The notes: generated by a model from the sequence alone, not told the origin. A DNA stretch of 64,000 bases from Ceratotherium simum simum (GCF_000283155.1 NW_004454160.1:7410862-7474861), one strand, 5' to 3'. Shown: positions 35,789-46,724, numbered from the stretch's first letter. Made by a program: numbers and translations.

Positions 35789-36205
35789 TGAAAATTAATA
35801 ATGGGAAACCTCACTAAATGGAGGCAGGAGACCAGAAGGGGGAGCTCTCAGGCAGTACCACTCTATGTCAATTACAGACCACAAGAGAAGAATGTCAATG
35901 GGAAAGAATCAGCAATTACAGGACCCAACAGGAAAAAATGTACACTGCACCTCCTACAAGAAATTGTAGCCTAGCAACTCAGCCAATGAGAAACTGTCAT
36001 TCTCACTTTCCACCAATGGACTTTCAGTCAGAACTACCCCTCCCAACTTCTTCCATGTTCTCTGTAAAATAATGTTCCTCTCCTTTGCTTGCTGGACTTG
36101 CCTATGGCTTTTGCTACAGCTTCCTTGTCCCAAGTTGCAATTCCTCTGCTATTCCTGAAAAACTCATCTTGCTGGTAAAAGAACTGGCTATTTTTAAGGT
36201 TGACA
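35789..36205 (+). mobile_element. 5' LTR of endogenous retrovirus
   Basis: A 417-bp LTR running from TGAAAATTAATA to TTGACA. It is clearly homologous to the 3' LTR at 39931-40374 (shared GACCAGAAGGGGGAGCTCTC and GCAACTCAGCCAATGAGAAA). The TATA-box position reads TGTAAAATAA and the polyadenylation-signal position reads GAAAAACTCATC, so both signals appear lost here although present in the 3' LTR. Confidence 0.92.
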
Positions 36206-36210
36206 TTATT

Positions 36211-36227
36211 TAGTGTCAGAAGTGGGA
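36211..36227 (+). promoter_or_regulatory. Retroviral primer-binding site (tRNA-Leu type)
   Basis: TAGTGTCAGAAGTGGGA starts five bases after the 5' LTR and resembles the complement of the 3' end of a leucine tRNA (TGG expected at the start). It is where minus-strand DNA synthesis would have been primed. Confidence 0.65.
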
Positions 36228-36590
36228 TCCAGAGAAGACCTCCAAAAACTCTGAGGCTGTTGAGCAAACAAGTGTTGGTACTCACAGAGCCCACTGAGCT
36301 CACTGCTTTCTCACTGACCCTGGAGTTTGAGAGTAAGTCTCTCCAGGATTTTGAGCTCCATTCTCTTTGCATTTTGAGCTCTCCAGGCTTTATTCAGGAT
36401 CTGTTTCCTAAACGCTTCGTCCTTTCTGTATAAAGGTTTTGTCCTTTCAGAGTACTCATTTGGCCTTTGGCCCAATTCCCTGTGGAACCAGGCTTTCCTA
36501 TTGGAGCTGTTCCCATCAGAACTGTGTTGGTATTAGGCCTGCAGGCTGTTCAGGAACTTTTCTTTTGCTCTAGAGAAAAACCTGTAAGAA

Positions 36591-36911
36591 ATGGGGTTCC
36601 AGTCATCTAAATGCTTTAAGGGTGCCCCCACTTCAGGAACCCAGGCCGGTTTTATGTTTAAAAACTATGGTCCCTCCTCATGTGCATTCTTAACTAAATG
36701 GACCAACTTAACCAAAAGTACTTTAGAATACCAATGGCCATCCTGGAGAAACTTTGACTTAAATAAATCTACCTTAATGGGCATCTTTAAAAGAGAGGAC
36801 CTCAAACCTCTCAGAAACAACAGAATGCATTCTTTGATTGGTCTACAGAAGTTTCTAAAAGACAAAATAACTCCAAAAAGACAGCTAAAAGGATCCTTAC
36901 AGCATAGTTAA
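36591..36911 (+). pseudogene. gag-like N-terminal open frame of the ERV
   Basis: A 106-codon frame starts with Met-Gly, as expected for a myristoylated matrix domain, about 385 bases after the 5' LTR, which is a normal distance for a gag leader. It has a spaced Trp pattern (WTN, WPSW) like gamma-type gag N-termini. It stops at 36909-36911, far short of a complete gag, and nothing recognisable follows, so it is a broken relic. Assignment rests on position and composition. Confidence 0.5.
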
Positions 36912-37388
36912 AAAACAAATTTTTTAAAAACTTTGGTCATCTGAGCAGATAACCTTAACTTAGTCAATCTGCCAGAAATACAATTTACATCTAACAATTT
37001 TTTTTGAGTTTTGTACAAGGCTATAAGAGCTCTGTGTCTATCTGTATGTTATGTATGTCCATGTATGTGAGTGATATTTTTCTACCTCTGAATGGTATTG
37101 CCAAAATTAATTTATAAAAAGAGAACTATATAATTGACCTATAGAAAACTAAGTGCTTATATAAGTTAAATTCTCAGAAATATAACAGAAACTAAACTAA
37201 CTCAAATGCTTTTCAGGTTTACATGATCTGGGAAAATATTCAGAATTAAAGCCAGTTTAAGTTTGTTGGTGTAATTAATACAGACATGTCTTTAGAGTTA
37301 TCAACATTAAGTACAATACTTTTATTCTACCTAGGTTTACTGAAAATCAAACAAGCTCAAATTATCTGTTGCAAAATCTGTCAGCAAA

Positions 37389-37445
37389 ATATATATATAT
37401 ATATATACGTGTATATATATATATATGTGTGTATATATATATACA
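37389..37445. repeat. AT microsatellite in ERV interior
   Basis: Alternating (AT)n with GTGT interruptions, about 57 bp. Confidence 0.9.
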
Positions 37446-38789
37446 CTCAAAACCTTAAAGCTTAGCTAAGGTGAGTTAAATGGTAAATTAAGTCAAATTC
37501 ACTGGATATCTAGATCATCTCCAAATAAAATAAAACACTAAAACATTAGCGAACATAGGTGTATCTACTTTTGACTGCCTATTGTAGAGAAACTAAAGAT
37601 AAATTTGGGTCTGTTAGTAACCACGTCTTGTGCCACATTGAAAGACTGCACTATTTAAAAGTGCATATGCTTCTAGAAACTATGAAATGTATTTATAAAC
37701 TTGCTAGTCCACAATTGCTTACTTCTTAGTTTGTACTAGGGATCAAGGATTCTAAGGGTTAAGAGTTCTAAATAAAGTTTTTTTGACCCAAAAGTAACTT
37801 TAGGAATTTCCAGAGGGCCCCTGGTTCTTCTCAAAGGATTTGTTCTCTTTAAAAAAAAAAAAAGATATGTTAAACTAATTAGGCTTATTTGATATGTCAA
37901 ATTATATGGGAAGTATTACCAAATAAATGATGATAAACCTTCTTAGGTTAATCATACAGGTGAATGTTATTAAAATAAGTGTTTTAGAGATTGAAAATTT
38001 CTAAAATTCTGATACATCCTGGTATACATAATGTCACAGAAATGGCCATATTTACTTGTCAATTACGTTATAATGAATCTTCATCAGATCTTTAACCATT
38101 GCTATGTTTAAGTCTTCTACAGACAGTTATTGTTTTACCCTGGTGCTTTTACAAATGTGTTTTATTTTTAGAGAAGTTCAGAGAAAAGATCCTGACAAAT
38201 ACCCTAGAATGCAGGTGTTTGGTAACTTTAAGACCATCACACTGAACTAAATTTAAAGGACTCCTTTTCTCCTCTCCTTTGAAAAATTGCCTTTTTACAA
38301 CAAGGGTTAAAACATTTATCTTTTTCTCCCTACCTGATCCCTCCAGAATTCAGAAACTCTTAAGTATTCTTTTCATGACAATATATGTATTTGCATAAAT
38401 TTGATGAGAATCTATTCTCCTTATAACAGGACACAACTGGAAATATTGGCTATATTACCAAGGGCTTGGGTAGAATGTCATATTTGAGAGAGATATAAAC
38501 AGACTCAGATATTTACTATGATTATCTTTGATAAAAATCGGGGTAATCATGGAGAAAGAGAAAAAAATGTTTGCACCTTTGTAGATATTAAATTTTAGTC
38601 CCGTTAATTGTCGTTAAGGTTTTGTTATACACCTATAAACTGGACTGGATACTAAATTCTTCTAGTTTCCTTAAATGTCTGGCTACAACTCTCCAAACTA
38701 ACACTTCCAATTTTCTTACTGCCGTTGAATCTTCTTGAAAGGGACTATACCACATCCTCCTCACTACCCAGATGGCAGACAAACTTCAG

Positions 38790-38895
38790 GGACTTGAATC
38801 TTGGGTACACATCTCAGAGCTAAACAAGGCTCCAACCGACAGCTGGTCCTGTACAAACAGTGAAGACCTCCAAATCAAACTGACTAGGAAGAGAA
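38790..38895 (+). pseudogene. pol (integrase C-terminal) relic of the ERV
   Basis: A frame beginning near 38799 reads SWVHISELNKAP and then DSWSC and LQIKLTRK, wording typical of the end of gamma-type ERV integrase just before env. The flanking sequence has stops. Downstream, at 38931, an ATG begins a hydrophobic stretch in the position of an env signal peptide. Confidence 0.6.
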
Positions 38896-39913
38896 GCAGC
38901 CGACATCTGAGGCAGACAACTTTCCCAAGATGACTGGATTTGGCCTGTATATCCTTTTACTCACTGTTGCTTCTTACCTTATTTTCTCCCTCTCTTTCTT
39001 GGACAGACAATACTCTTGTCTGCATTTCCCAATCCCTTGAGAAAGGAGGAAACCTCTTCTTTTGATTATGGCCTTTCAGAAACAGCCTCATCATGATCCC
39101 GTAACAAATTAATTTTTTCACTTGCTTTTTCTGACAGGTTAGAAGGTTCAGAATTCATAGAAATTGTCCTTTTCATCTGGACTATTTACTGACACTGAAT
39201 TCTTATCCAAACTCATCGTCTCTGAATTTGCAACCTTACAGGCTGTATTACTGAAACACATTTGGTTCCAAACCAAGTTCTTTTGAGACAACAATACTGT
39301 TTTAAAATGTCTTTGAAGTTTTGCTGTTATTCAACAAGTTCATCAGCTATTACTTCATGTTTATACCTGCACTGTATCTTCCCAAATGCACTCAGTTAAT
39401 TCTTTCAGCATGCTCTCGCAGTATTCACTACTCTGCTGTCATAGCCACTTTAAGCAGGGACTTCCAGCAGGCATACATGATTCCAGTTTTGCCTCTGTAG
39501 GGAGAACTTTTCTCCCCTAAGTCAGAATAAGCGCCAATAAATATTTGTTCAGTTGGCTACCTTCAGACCTAGGGCTCTGGGTTTAGAACCATCATACAAT
39601 TTGGAATTGTCACGTTACTTTTGATTCTGTACTTGTTGCTTATCAAACCTTTGTAAAAACGATATACCCAATAAAGCAATGATCTCTAGTGCTTATAATC
39701 TTGACTACAGATGGGAAGTGCCTGAGAGTTCTCCCTCCTACTCCTTCTTGTTACTCGAATGTGACCTCAGTAAGTTTCCAATCTGTACAATTTCCCTCCA
39801 ACAGGTGACATGACACCCAGGAAAGGTCCTTCCTGGCACCAAGGGACAAAAAGCCACTGAATTAAAAAAAAAACCTGATGCTTGATCAGCAATGCTTTCA
39901 GAGAAAGATCTTG

Positions 39914-39930
39914 ATCAAAAGGGAAAAATG
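39914..39930 (+). promoter_or_regulatory. Polypurine tract of the ERV
   Basis: AAAAGGGAAAAATG lies directly before the TG start of the 3' LTR, the plus-strand primer position of a retrovirus. Confidence 0.8.
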
Positions 39931-40374
39931 TGAAAATTAATAAAGGAAAAGCTCAATAAAAAGGAAGCAGAAGACCAGAAGGGGGAGCTCTCACACCAGT
40001 ACCACTCGATGTCAATTACAGGAAGAATTGTCAATTACAGACCCCAAGAGAAAAATCCTCATGGAAAAGAATCATCAATTACAGGTCTCAGCAGGAAAAA
40101 ATGTACATTGCATCTCCTACAAGAAATCGACTACCCCAGCAACTCAGCCAATGAGAAACCATCACTCTTTTTCCACCAATGGACTTTCATTCAAAATAAC
40201 CCCTCCCAACTTCCTCCTTTTTCTCTATAAAATAATGTTCCTCTCCTTTGTTTGCTGGACTTGCTTACAGCTTTTACTATAGCTTGCTTGTCCTGAATTG
40301 CATATCTCTGCTATTCTTGAATAAACCCATCTTGCTGGTAAAATAACTTGGCTGTTTAATTTTTAAGGCCAACA
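39931..40374 (+). mobile_element. 3' LTR of endogenous retrovirus
   Basis: 444 bp running from TGAAAATTAATA to GGCCAACA. It keeps a TATA box (TATAAAATAA at 40226-40235) and an AATAAA signal at 40319-40324. It has a tandem 19-bp unit at 40010-40047 (TGTCAATTACAG twice) that is single in the 5' LTR. Visible divergence from the 5' LTR is considerable, so the insertion is old. Confidence 0.92.
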
Positions 40375-41079
40375 GTCTTATAAAGTGATTTTAATTGCTA
40401 ACGTAATTGAATCTAACTCTTGTGAAACTCATCCATTTGTTTCTTCCAATGTATGGTATTCATTATTTTAGAATAACACCTCTACTTGAACAATTAAGAT
40501 ATACGGAAATACATTTAGATGATGAACTACAAAGGCAGACCTAACTAGGCTTATAAGCTTTTGAAGATAAAGCAGAGATCTTCTAAAACGTATCTCTGAA
40601 TCCTTGTGTATTCTTTGCTGAGTTGCACACTTCTAGAAAAGTACTATGCATTACTAAGTAGAAAATTGTTGAAGGAAACTAGGAAAATTAAAAACAAAAA
40701 TAAGTGAGCAATTAGAAAGAAAACTGCCAGAAAAGTAAAAAAGAGAGATGTGCAGTGTTACTTAAACAATATGGGGGTAGTGATGATATCAAACCAGGTA
40801 TCAGTAAGTTAAGAGCCTTTCAGATTCCAATTTTATTAAATAGTAACATCTTAAGAATCAAGTCCCTTCTTCCTTGCTTTCTTTGGCCAGGTTATTTCTG
40901 GCTATACTTCCAACTTCAAAGACAATGGCTAAACATATCTGTGATTCTTAGGATGATAAAAGGTTTGCTACTGGTTCAAAAGTTACACTAGGCAGTAGAG
41001 AGTGGGTCATTCTGCTTCTATGTACAAAAGACAGAGATAGAGAAAGTTGATGAGAGGAATAAAAATTCATCTAGGAAAG
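40375..41079. other. Unassigned sequence, weak L2 trace
   Basis: No gene. The stretch 40550-40680 is faintly L2 3'-end-like. The 78-codon frame 40755-40991 has no recognisable domain. Confidence 0.35.
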
Positions 41080-41455
41080 CAATCTTTTCTAATTCCTCTT
41101 CATCTCCCAGATCTTTCAAGGACGGAATGCCCCAGGGCAAAGTCTTTGAACCTATTCTCTTTATCTACATTCACTCCCTGAATTGTTTTAAATGCCATCT
41201 ATAAATTGGCAGCTACCAAAGTAATGTCTTCAGCCAAACCATTTAACCTGAACTCAAGGCTCACATATAAGACTGCCTACTCTACACCTTCACTTGGATA
41301 TAAACAGGTATCTTTAGGTATTTAAAATATCCTAAGGTAAATTCCTGATCATCGCACTCAAAATTGCTCAATTTTCTTTTCTTTGTTAATGACAGCATCA
41401 TCTTTCTAGTTGTCTGGGTCAAAAATCTTGATCCCTTCTTCTAATTAATCTAATT
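41080..41455 (+). mobile_element. L2 LINE, RT region
   Basis: Sense L2: GAATGCCCCAGGGCAAAGTC, CTATTCTCTTTATCTACATT, GACTGCCTACTCTACACCTT, CACTTGGATATAAACAGG. Frame broken. Confidence 0.75.
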
Positions 41456-41487
41456 AATCTCCTAGGCATGTGTGATGGAAACAATAT

Positions 41488-41662
41488 GATCTTTGGGAGT
41501 CTGACAGACCTTGAGTTCAAATTCCAGCTCTTCTACTTACCTTCTGAATGACCTAACTGGAGACATTTAACCTCTCTGCATCTCAGTCCTAAGGAGTGAA
41601 TGAGATAACATAGATAAAGCACCCAGCACAATGTCTAACATACAGTAGGTGCTGAATAAATG
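41488..41662 (+). mobile_element. MIR SINE
   Basis: Sense MIR: GTTCAAATTCCAGCTCTTCT, GACATTTAACCTCTCTGCAT, ACATACAGTAGGTGCTGAAT. Confidence 0.85.
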
Positions 41663-41734
41663 GGAATTATTCACACAGCAGAGACTGATAATCTTCCAAA
41701 ACTCATTCTTCTCTTTCTTTTAAAAATATAACAC

Positions 41735-41832
41735 CTACATTTCCTGGCTTCACATGGAGATAAATGTGTCCATGTGACTAAGTTCTGGCCAATGGAATGT
41801 GAGCATGAAATGTGTATGTAACGTGCAGGTCA
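41735..41832 (+). mobile_element. Probable MLT1-like LTR, part 1
   Basis: Wording ATGTGTCCATGTGACTAAGT, then TCTGGCCAATGGAATGTGAG, is a common MaLR/LTR-type repeat. It is broken by an ERE and continues at 42096. The exact family is uncertain. Confidence 0.5.
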
Positions 41833-42095
41833 TTTTTTTTTTTTTTTTTTGCAGGGGAAGATTTGCCCTAAGCTAATATCTGTTGCCAGTCTTCCTCCTT
41901 TTTTCTTCCCTTTCCCCCCCAAAGCTCCAGTACATAGTTGTGTATAACTATAAATTCTTCTGGTTCTTCTATGTGAGCTGCCACCACAGCATGGTTACTG
42001 ACAGACAAGCGGTGTGGTTCCATGCCCGGGTACCAAACCCGGGCCTCTGAAGCAGAGCGCGCCCAACTTTAACCGCTAGGCCATCAGGGCTGGCT
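41833..42095 (-). mobile_element. Composite ERE SINE (two tail types)
   Basis: Antisense: a T run, then the complement of an ERE2-type tail unit (TTGCCCTAAGCTAATATCTG), then the ERE1-type body (AAAGCTCCAGTACATAGTTG), then the head. Head, ERE1 body and ERE2 tail are thus joined in one element. The candidate TSD GGTCA at 41828-41832 and 42096-42100 is short and imperfectly placed. An older, diverged copy. Confidence 0.85.
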
Positions 42096-42330
42096 TGGTC
42101 ACATATTTTTTAAAAAGCTGCTTGCCTTCTGCTTCTTTTTCCCTTGTCCCACAGACTAGAACGTGAATGTAGTGGTGGTGATTCAGATTCATCTTTGCAG
42201 ACAAGAGCAGCACCTTAGGGGATGGAGGAACAAGATAAAAAGACCTCGGTCCCTGGATGGGAATATGGAACAGAGCTGCCCAACTCTCAGAACTGCCTGT
42301 AAGCAAAAGAAATAAACCTATTTTCTGCAT
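42096..42330 (+). mobile_element. Probable MLT1-like LTR, part 2
   Basis: Continues with CACCTTAGGGGATGGAGGAA, then GACCTCGGTCCCTGGATGGG, then GGAACAGAGCTGCCCAACTC, to a terminal polyadenylation signal AAGAAATAAACC near 42315. Confidence 0.5.
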
Positions 42331-42403
42331 GCAAAATGATAATGCCTACAAGTAAATTCATTTCACTACCAAGAATCCATCTGAATTTTTTGACAGCATA
42401 TTT

Positions 42404-42426
42404 TTCTTTTTTTTTTTTTTTTTAAA
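42404..42426 (-). repeat. T-rich tract at gap edge, likely ERE tail
   Basis: A T run ends TTTAAA directly before the gap, as at the start of minus-strand ERE1 copies (compare 24131-24170). The rest is unsequenced. Confidence 0.5.
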
Positions 42427-43104
42427 NNNNNNNNNNNNNNNNNNNNNNNNNNNNNNNNNNNNNNNNNNNNNNNNNNNNNNNNNNNNNNNNNNNNNNNNNN
42501 NNNNNNNNNNNNNNNNNNNNNNNNNNNNNNNNNNNNNNNNNNNNNNNNNNNNNNNNNNNNNNNNNNNNNNNNNNNNNNNNNNNNNNNNNNNNNNNNNNNN
42601 NNNNNNNNNNNNNNNNNNNNNNNNNNNNNNNNNNNNNNNNNNNNNNNNNNNNNNNNNNNNNNNNNNNNNNNNNNNNNNNNNNNNNNNNNNNNNNNNNNNN
42701 NNNNNNNNNNNNNNNNNNNNNNNNNNNNNNNNNNNNNNNNNNNNNNNNNNNNNNNNNNNNNNNNNNNNNNNNNNNNNNNNNNNNNNNNNNNNNNNNNNNN
42801 NNNNNNNNNNNNNNNNNNNNNNNNNNNNNNNNNNNNNNNNNNNNNNNNNNNNNNNNNNNNNNNNNNNNNNNNNNNNNNNNNNNNNNNNNNNNNNNNNNNN
42901 NNNNNNNNNNNNNNNNNNNNNNNNNNNNNNNNNNNNNNNNNNNNNNNNNNNNNNNNNNNNNNNNNNNNNNNNNNNNNNNNNNNNNNNNNNNNNNNNNNNN
43001 NNNNNNNNNNNNNNNNNNNNNNNNNNNNNNNNNNNNNNNNNNNNNNNNNNNNNNNNNNNNNNNNNNNNNNNNNNNNNNNNNNNNNNNNNNNNNNNNNNNN
43101 NNNN
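42427..43104. other. Assembly gap (678 N)
   Basis: A run of N. Open frames across it on the minus strand are artefacts. Confidence 0.99.
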
Positions 43105-43216
43105 CTGAGGCCGCGTCCCACATACAGCAACTAGAAGGCTGTGCAACTATGACATACAACTATCTACTGGGGCTTTGGGGGAAAAAATAAATAAATAAAA
43201 ATTAAAAAAAAAAAAA
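43105..43216 (+). mobile_element. ERE1-type SINE, 3' half
   Basis: CTGAGGCCGCGTCCCACATA, then CAACTATCTACTGGGGCTTT, then (AAAT)n and an A run. The head lies in the gap. Confidence 0.93.
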
Positions 43217-43727
43217 AGAAAGCTGAGGGGAAATAAACTTCTATTCTTGCCTTTTCACTTCCCCCGTAAAAGTAAACTAATATAGGTCTGTCACGGAGCA
43301 GAAATTTCCCCTATTAACACAAGAGGGAAGTTAATTCCTGGGACCAATATATAAGCGACCATTTCGTTTTCCTGTTTTCCCAGAAGCCAAAGGACAATTT
43401 TCACTTATACCCTACCAGTGACAATACTTGCTTTATACTTTTCTTTGAGCTGAAAAAAGTGTCACTAAAAGCACAAATATAAGAGCTCATATTGAATGAA
43501 CAAAAACAAAGACTTTGCTGAATTTTAATAAATCTTAAAGTAATTATAAGCAGACTGCAAGTCCTAAGTAAATGTTCTTCATTTCAGCGAAGCAAAGGAG
43601 TCTAAATACCATAAAGTCCCCCAAGTCCAATGCTGCCCAGGATTCATTCACCCAAACCTTTTCATAACTTGAGAGTAATTAAATAATCACGAGGGACCAA
43701 AATTATCTTACTTTACATATCTTTAGG
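43217..43727. other. Unassigned sequence
   Basis: No gene or repeat recognised. Confidence 0.4.
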
Positions 43728-43940
43728 ATAGTGGTGAAAAGTACAAACTATGAAGCCAAACCACCTGAATTCAAGTCATGCATGGGTTCACCAGTTAATA
43801 TTTTTGTGTCTTAGAGCAAGTTACTTAATTTCTCTGCCTCAGTTTCCCATAAATGGGGATTATTAATAGACCCTGGCTCATAGATGCTGTTATGAAGACA
43901 CTGATTGAATTATAGAAAGTATTCAGAACAAGTGCCATTA
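43728..43940 (+). mobile_element. MIR SINE
   Basis: Sense MIR: CCACCTGAATTCAAGTCATG, AGCAAGTTACTTAATTTCTC, TGCCTCAGTTTCCCATAAAT, GGGGATTATTAATAGACCCT. Confidence 0.9.
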
Positions 43941-44031
43941 CTGTTGTCTTCCTAGCTCTCTGAAGTTTTTTCCTTCTATGTGCAGGTGTGTGTTTATGTA
44001 TGTATCAACCACATATCAAAATATACTATGA

Positions 44032-44267
44032 GGGGCCGGCCCGGTGGTGCAAGCGGTTAAGCGTGCGCGCTCTGCTGCAGCGGCCTGGGGTTTGCCAGTT
44101 CGGGTCTTGGGCACGCACTGACGCACTGCTTGGCAAGCCATGCTGTGGCGGTGTCCCATATAAAATGGAGGAAGATGGGCACAGATGTTAGCCCAGGGCC
44201 AGTCTTCCTCAGCAAAAAGAGAGGAGGATTGGCAGATGTTAGCACAGGGCTGATCTCCTCACAAAAA

Positions 44268-44296
<29 letters not shown>
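44032..44296 (+). mobile_element. ERE2-type SINE with AT tail
   Basis: Starts GGGGCCGGCCCGGTGGTGCA and has two tail units. The tail is an (AT)n microsatellite (44266-44300) rather than poly-A. An 11-bp TSD, ATATACTATGA, lies at 44021-44031 and 44297-44307. Confidence 0.94.
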
Positions 44297-44298
<2 letters not shown>

Positions 44299-44407
44299 AT
44301 ACTATGAAACAGACAAACACCTAAAGACCTGCAAAGTCACTTGCTTTAACTTAATCTAAAGTTTCAATTCTTCAAAAGTCTTGTGGTTACAATTCCTAGA
44401 GACTATA

Positions 44408-44519
44408 TTTCATTCATTCAACAACTGGTTATTAAGCACCTACAAATGGAAAGTGTCGTAATAGTTGTGATAAAAATGAAAAGATAAGGTTCCTGCCTAC
44501 AAGGAGCTTATTATCAGAG
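44408..44519 (-). mobile_element. L2 LINE 3' end, part 1
   Basis: Antisense L2: CATTCATTCAACAACTGGTT, then TTAAGCACCTACAAATGGAA, then TTCCTGCCTACAAGGAGCTT. It continues at 44968 after a hAT-like insertion. Confidence 0.7.
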
Positions 44520-44967
44520 CAGCACTGTCCAACAGAAAAATAAGGTGAGTCACAATGTAAGCCAAATGTAGAACTTGAAACTTTCTCGTGGCTACTTAAA
44601 AAAAGTAAAAGGAAACAGGTGAAATTCAACATTAAAAATTATTAATGATAAATTTCCATTCTTTTTTTTTGGTACTATGTCTCCAAAATTCAGAGTGTAT
44701 TTTACAGTTACCGCACATCCCAATTCAGCTGCTAACCTTTTACTGGAAACACTGATCTTGACCCATGTCTGCCCTTATTCTTCCTATGGACACACTGCAA
44801 AAGCTGTGAACTGTGCTGCCCAACAGAGTAGCTACCAGCCACATATGGCTATTTAGACTTAATTTATATTAAATAAAATTAAAAATTTAGTTCCTCAGTT
44901 GCAGTAGCCACATTGTAAGCATTCAATAGCCACTTGTGGCTAGTAGCTTGTGTATTGGACACTGCAG
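44520..44967. mobile_element. Non-autonomous hAT-like DNA transposon
   Basis: Terminal inverted repeats: left CAGCACTGTCCAACAG (44520-44535); the right end is GTATTGGACACTGCAG (44952-44967), whose complement CTGCAGTGTCCAATAC matches closely. Flanking 8-mers TATCAGAG and GTCTAGAG fit a decayed hAT TSD and lie inside an L2. The interior repeats its own end wording (CAGCCACATATGGC, CAATAGCCACTTGTGGCTAG). No transposase. Confidence 0.75.
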
Positions 44968-45330
44968 GTCTAGAGAGAAGACAAATGTGCAACAACTACA
45001 TTTCAATCATTTCTGTAGTAGAAGTATCTGCCAAGTACAGCAGAAACATTTAAGAGGTAGCACCAAAGTCTGCCCAAGGGAAACACATTACAGTGGAGTT
45101 GAACTGTCAGCAGAAATGTAAATAAGTAAGAATTTGCTAGACAGACAAGTTGGGAGACAGTATTACAAGTAAAAGGAACAAAACCATGAGAAAAGGCTCA
45201 GGAGTTTCAGAGGGCTTGTTTATTAGGAAAACAATAAACAGCTCAAGATTACTGAAGACATGAAACTGGCCAGGTCTTGGGTAGGGACCAAATCTTGAAG
45301 TGTTTTACAGGCCATGATGTAACACTGCAG
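44968..45330 (-). mobile_element. L2 LINE, part 2
   Basis: The L2 resumes: CCATGAGAAAAGGCTCAGGA, then AAATCTTGAAGTGTTTTACA, then GGCCATGATGTAACACTG. Weakly conserved. Confidence 0.55.
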
Positions 45331-46724
45331 GATACTAGAAATTTGTTGGAGGAAACCTTTCTCCCTAAACTTGTGGTAAAATTAAGGAAGAAAGAAGTTA
45401 GTGTTGAAATGAGAGGAAGAAGAGGAGAATCAAAGAAGCTACATCTTCAGTCCAAGAGGCTAAATAAATGTTAAATTACAAAATTTACGAGCATAAACAT
45501 GTAAAATAATAGTTTAGCAAACATTACCTCAAATAAGTTTAAGTGACCACTACTTCATCATTAACACCAAGAACTTTTAAATAGTCAACTTTAAGAAATT
45601 TTGAGATCTTAATTCTTTGGAGAGTTTTAGAAACTAGATTTGGAAATTAGTCTGAAGGGACTTTTGACAACAATGCTAAATAATTTCTGCATCCAACAAT
45701 CTCATTTAGTGGAAGCCAACCATGAAAATTTCAAGAGCCAAAAGACATCTGTATTGTTTAACTGCCATTAAGTTCCCGGAATATCACTTAGAATTGTTCC
45801 AGAAAGTCCTATTGTCTTAGCAGGCTTACAATACCGGGCTATCACATATAATACAGAGGATTAAGATTTTAACATGAAATAAGTAAAATACAGAATAAAG
45901 ATGAAAAGTTATAAAGAAGATATTTTGATTACCCTAAATCATAAAATAATGAAGTTGGCACAACTACATATTCCAAACAATTAAATATTTTTTAAAATCA
46001 TATTCCAAATCTAAAGCAGATAAGAAAACTTCTGAAGTGATCAGAGTCAACTTCACTGGATATAAAAACCCTTACACTCTCTGGAGAAACATTCCTTTTT
46101 AAGGAAACAAAATAGTATCCAAAATAATATTTTAAGTACAAGTTCTAATGGCTCCAAACTGGCCCATTCAATAGATATTTAGTAAATCAGTTTTGACAGC
46201 AAAGGTTTTTAAGACTTTTCCTCCATTTTAGTTATTTATAACTCAAAACATAAAATATCCTTCAGAACCTTTGTTCATAATCCTAAGCAATATTCATATA
46301 AGAAAACAATAGCTAAATTCAAATTTTAGACTATTGTAAATTAAATGCTATTTCAATTCATATTATCATTTAGATAGCAATTATTACAGTTCATACAAGC
46401 CACAAAAGATAAGGAAATCTAGCTAGCAGGTACATTGCACTTAAAGTATTAAATGCATCCTAGAAAACTGGAATTTGACTAACAAAGATTTTAATTTTTC
46501 CCTCTTGATCTGCATCATGAAATCAGACAGATAGGCCAGTATTCAGTGTTTCTGTCTCTAATAGGCAAAAGGCAAGTAGAAATAGTAGCAGAATTTTTTT
46601 AACATCAAAAAAAAAAAAGAGAAAGAAAGGGAGAAATTGAGCAGGGGATGCTCTGCTCCTTCTGAGAGACTATTAATATGAGAATATTAATACAGAGCCT
46701 TAATATGTTAATTTAAGGTACCAA
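45331..46724. other. Unassigned AT-rich sequence
   Basis: About 1.4 kb without a recognisable gene or repeat, apart from an A run at 46605-46618. Confidence 0.4.

Larger units (their letters stand above)
36206..39930 (+). mobile_element. Internal region of decayed endogenous retrovirus
   Basis: About 3.7 kb between two homologous LTRs, roughly half the length of a complete provirus. It contains a primer-binding site, a gag-like frame, a short pol C-terminal relic, an env-start-like stretch and a polypurine tract. About 1.9 kb (36912-38780) lacks any recognisable pol sequence, so the element is internally deleted or was a non-autonomous form. The gag N-terminus and the pol end directly before env suggest a class I (gamma-like) ERV. 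No clear 5-bp TSD is visible (AGTTT versus GTCTT). Confidence 0.8.

Noticed and set aside
36034..36372. 112-codon minus-strand frame
   Set aside because: Antisense to the ERV LTR and leader; chance frame.
42358..43159. Open frames of about 250 codons on the minus strand
   Set aside because: Run through the 678-N gap; the ends are a T tract and an ERE.
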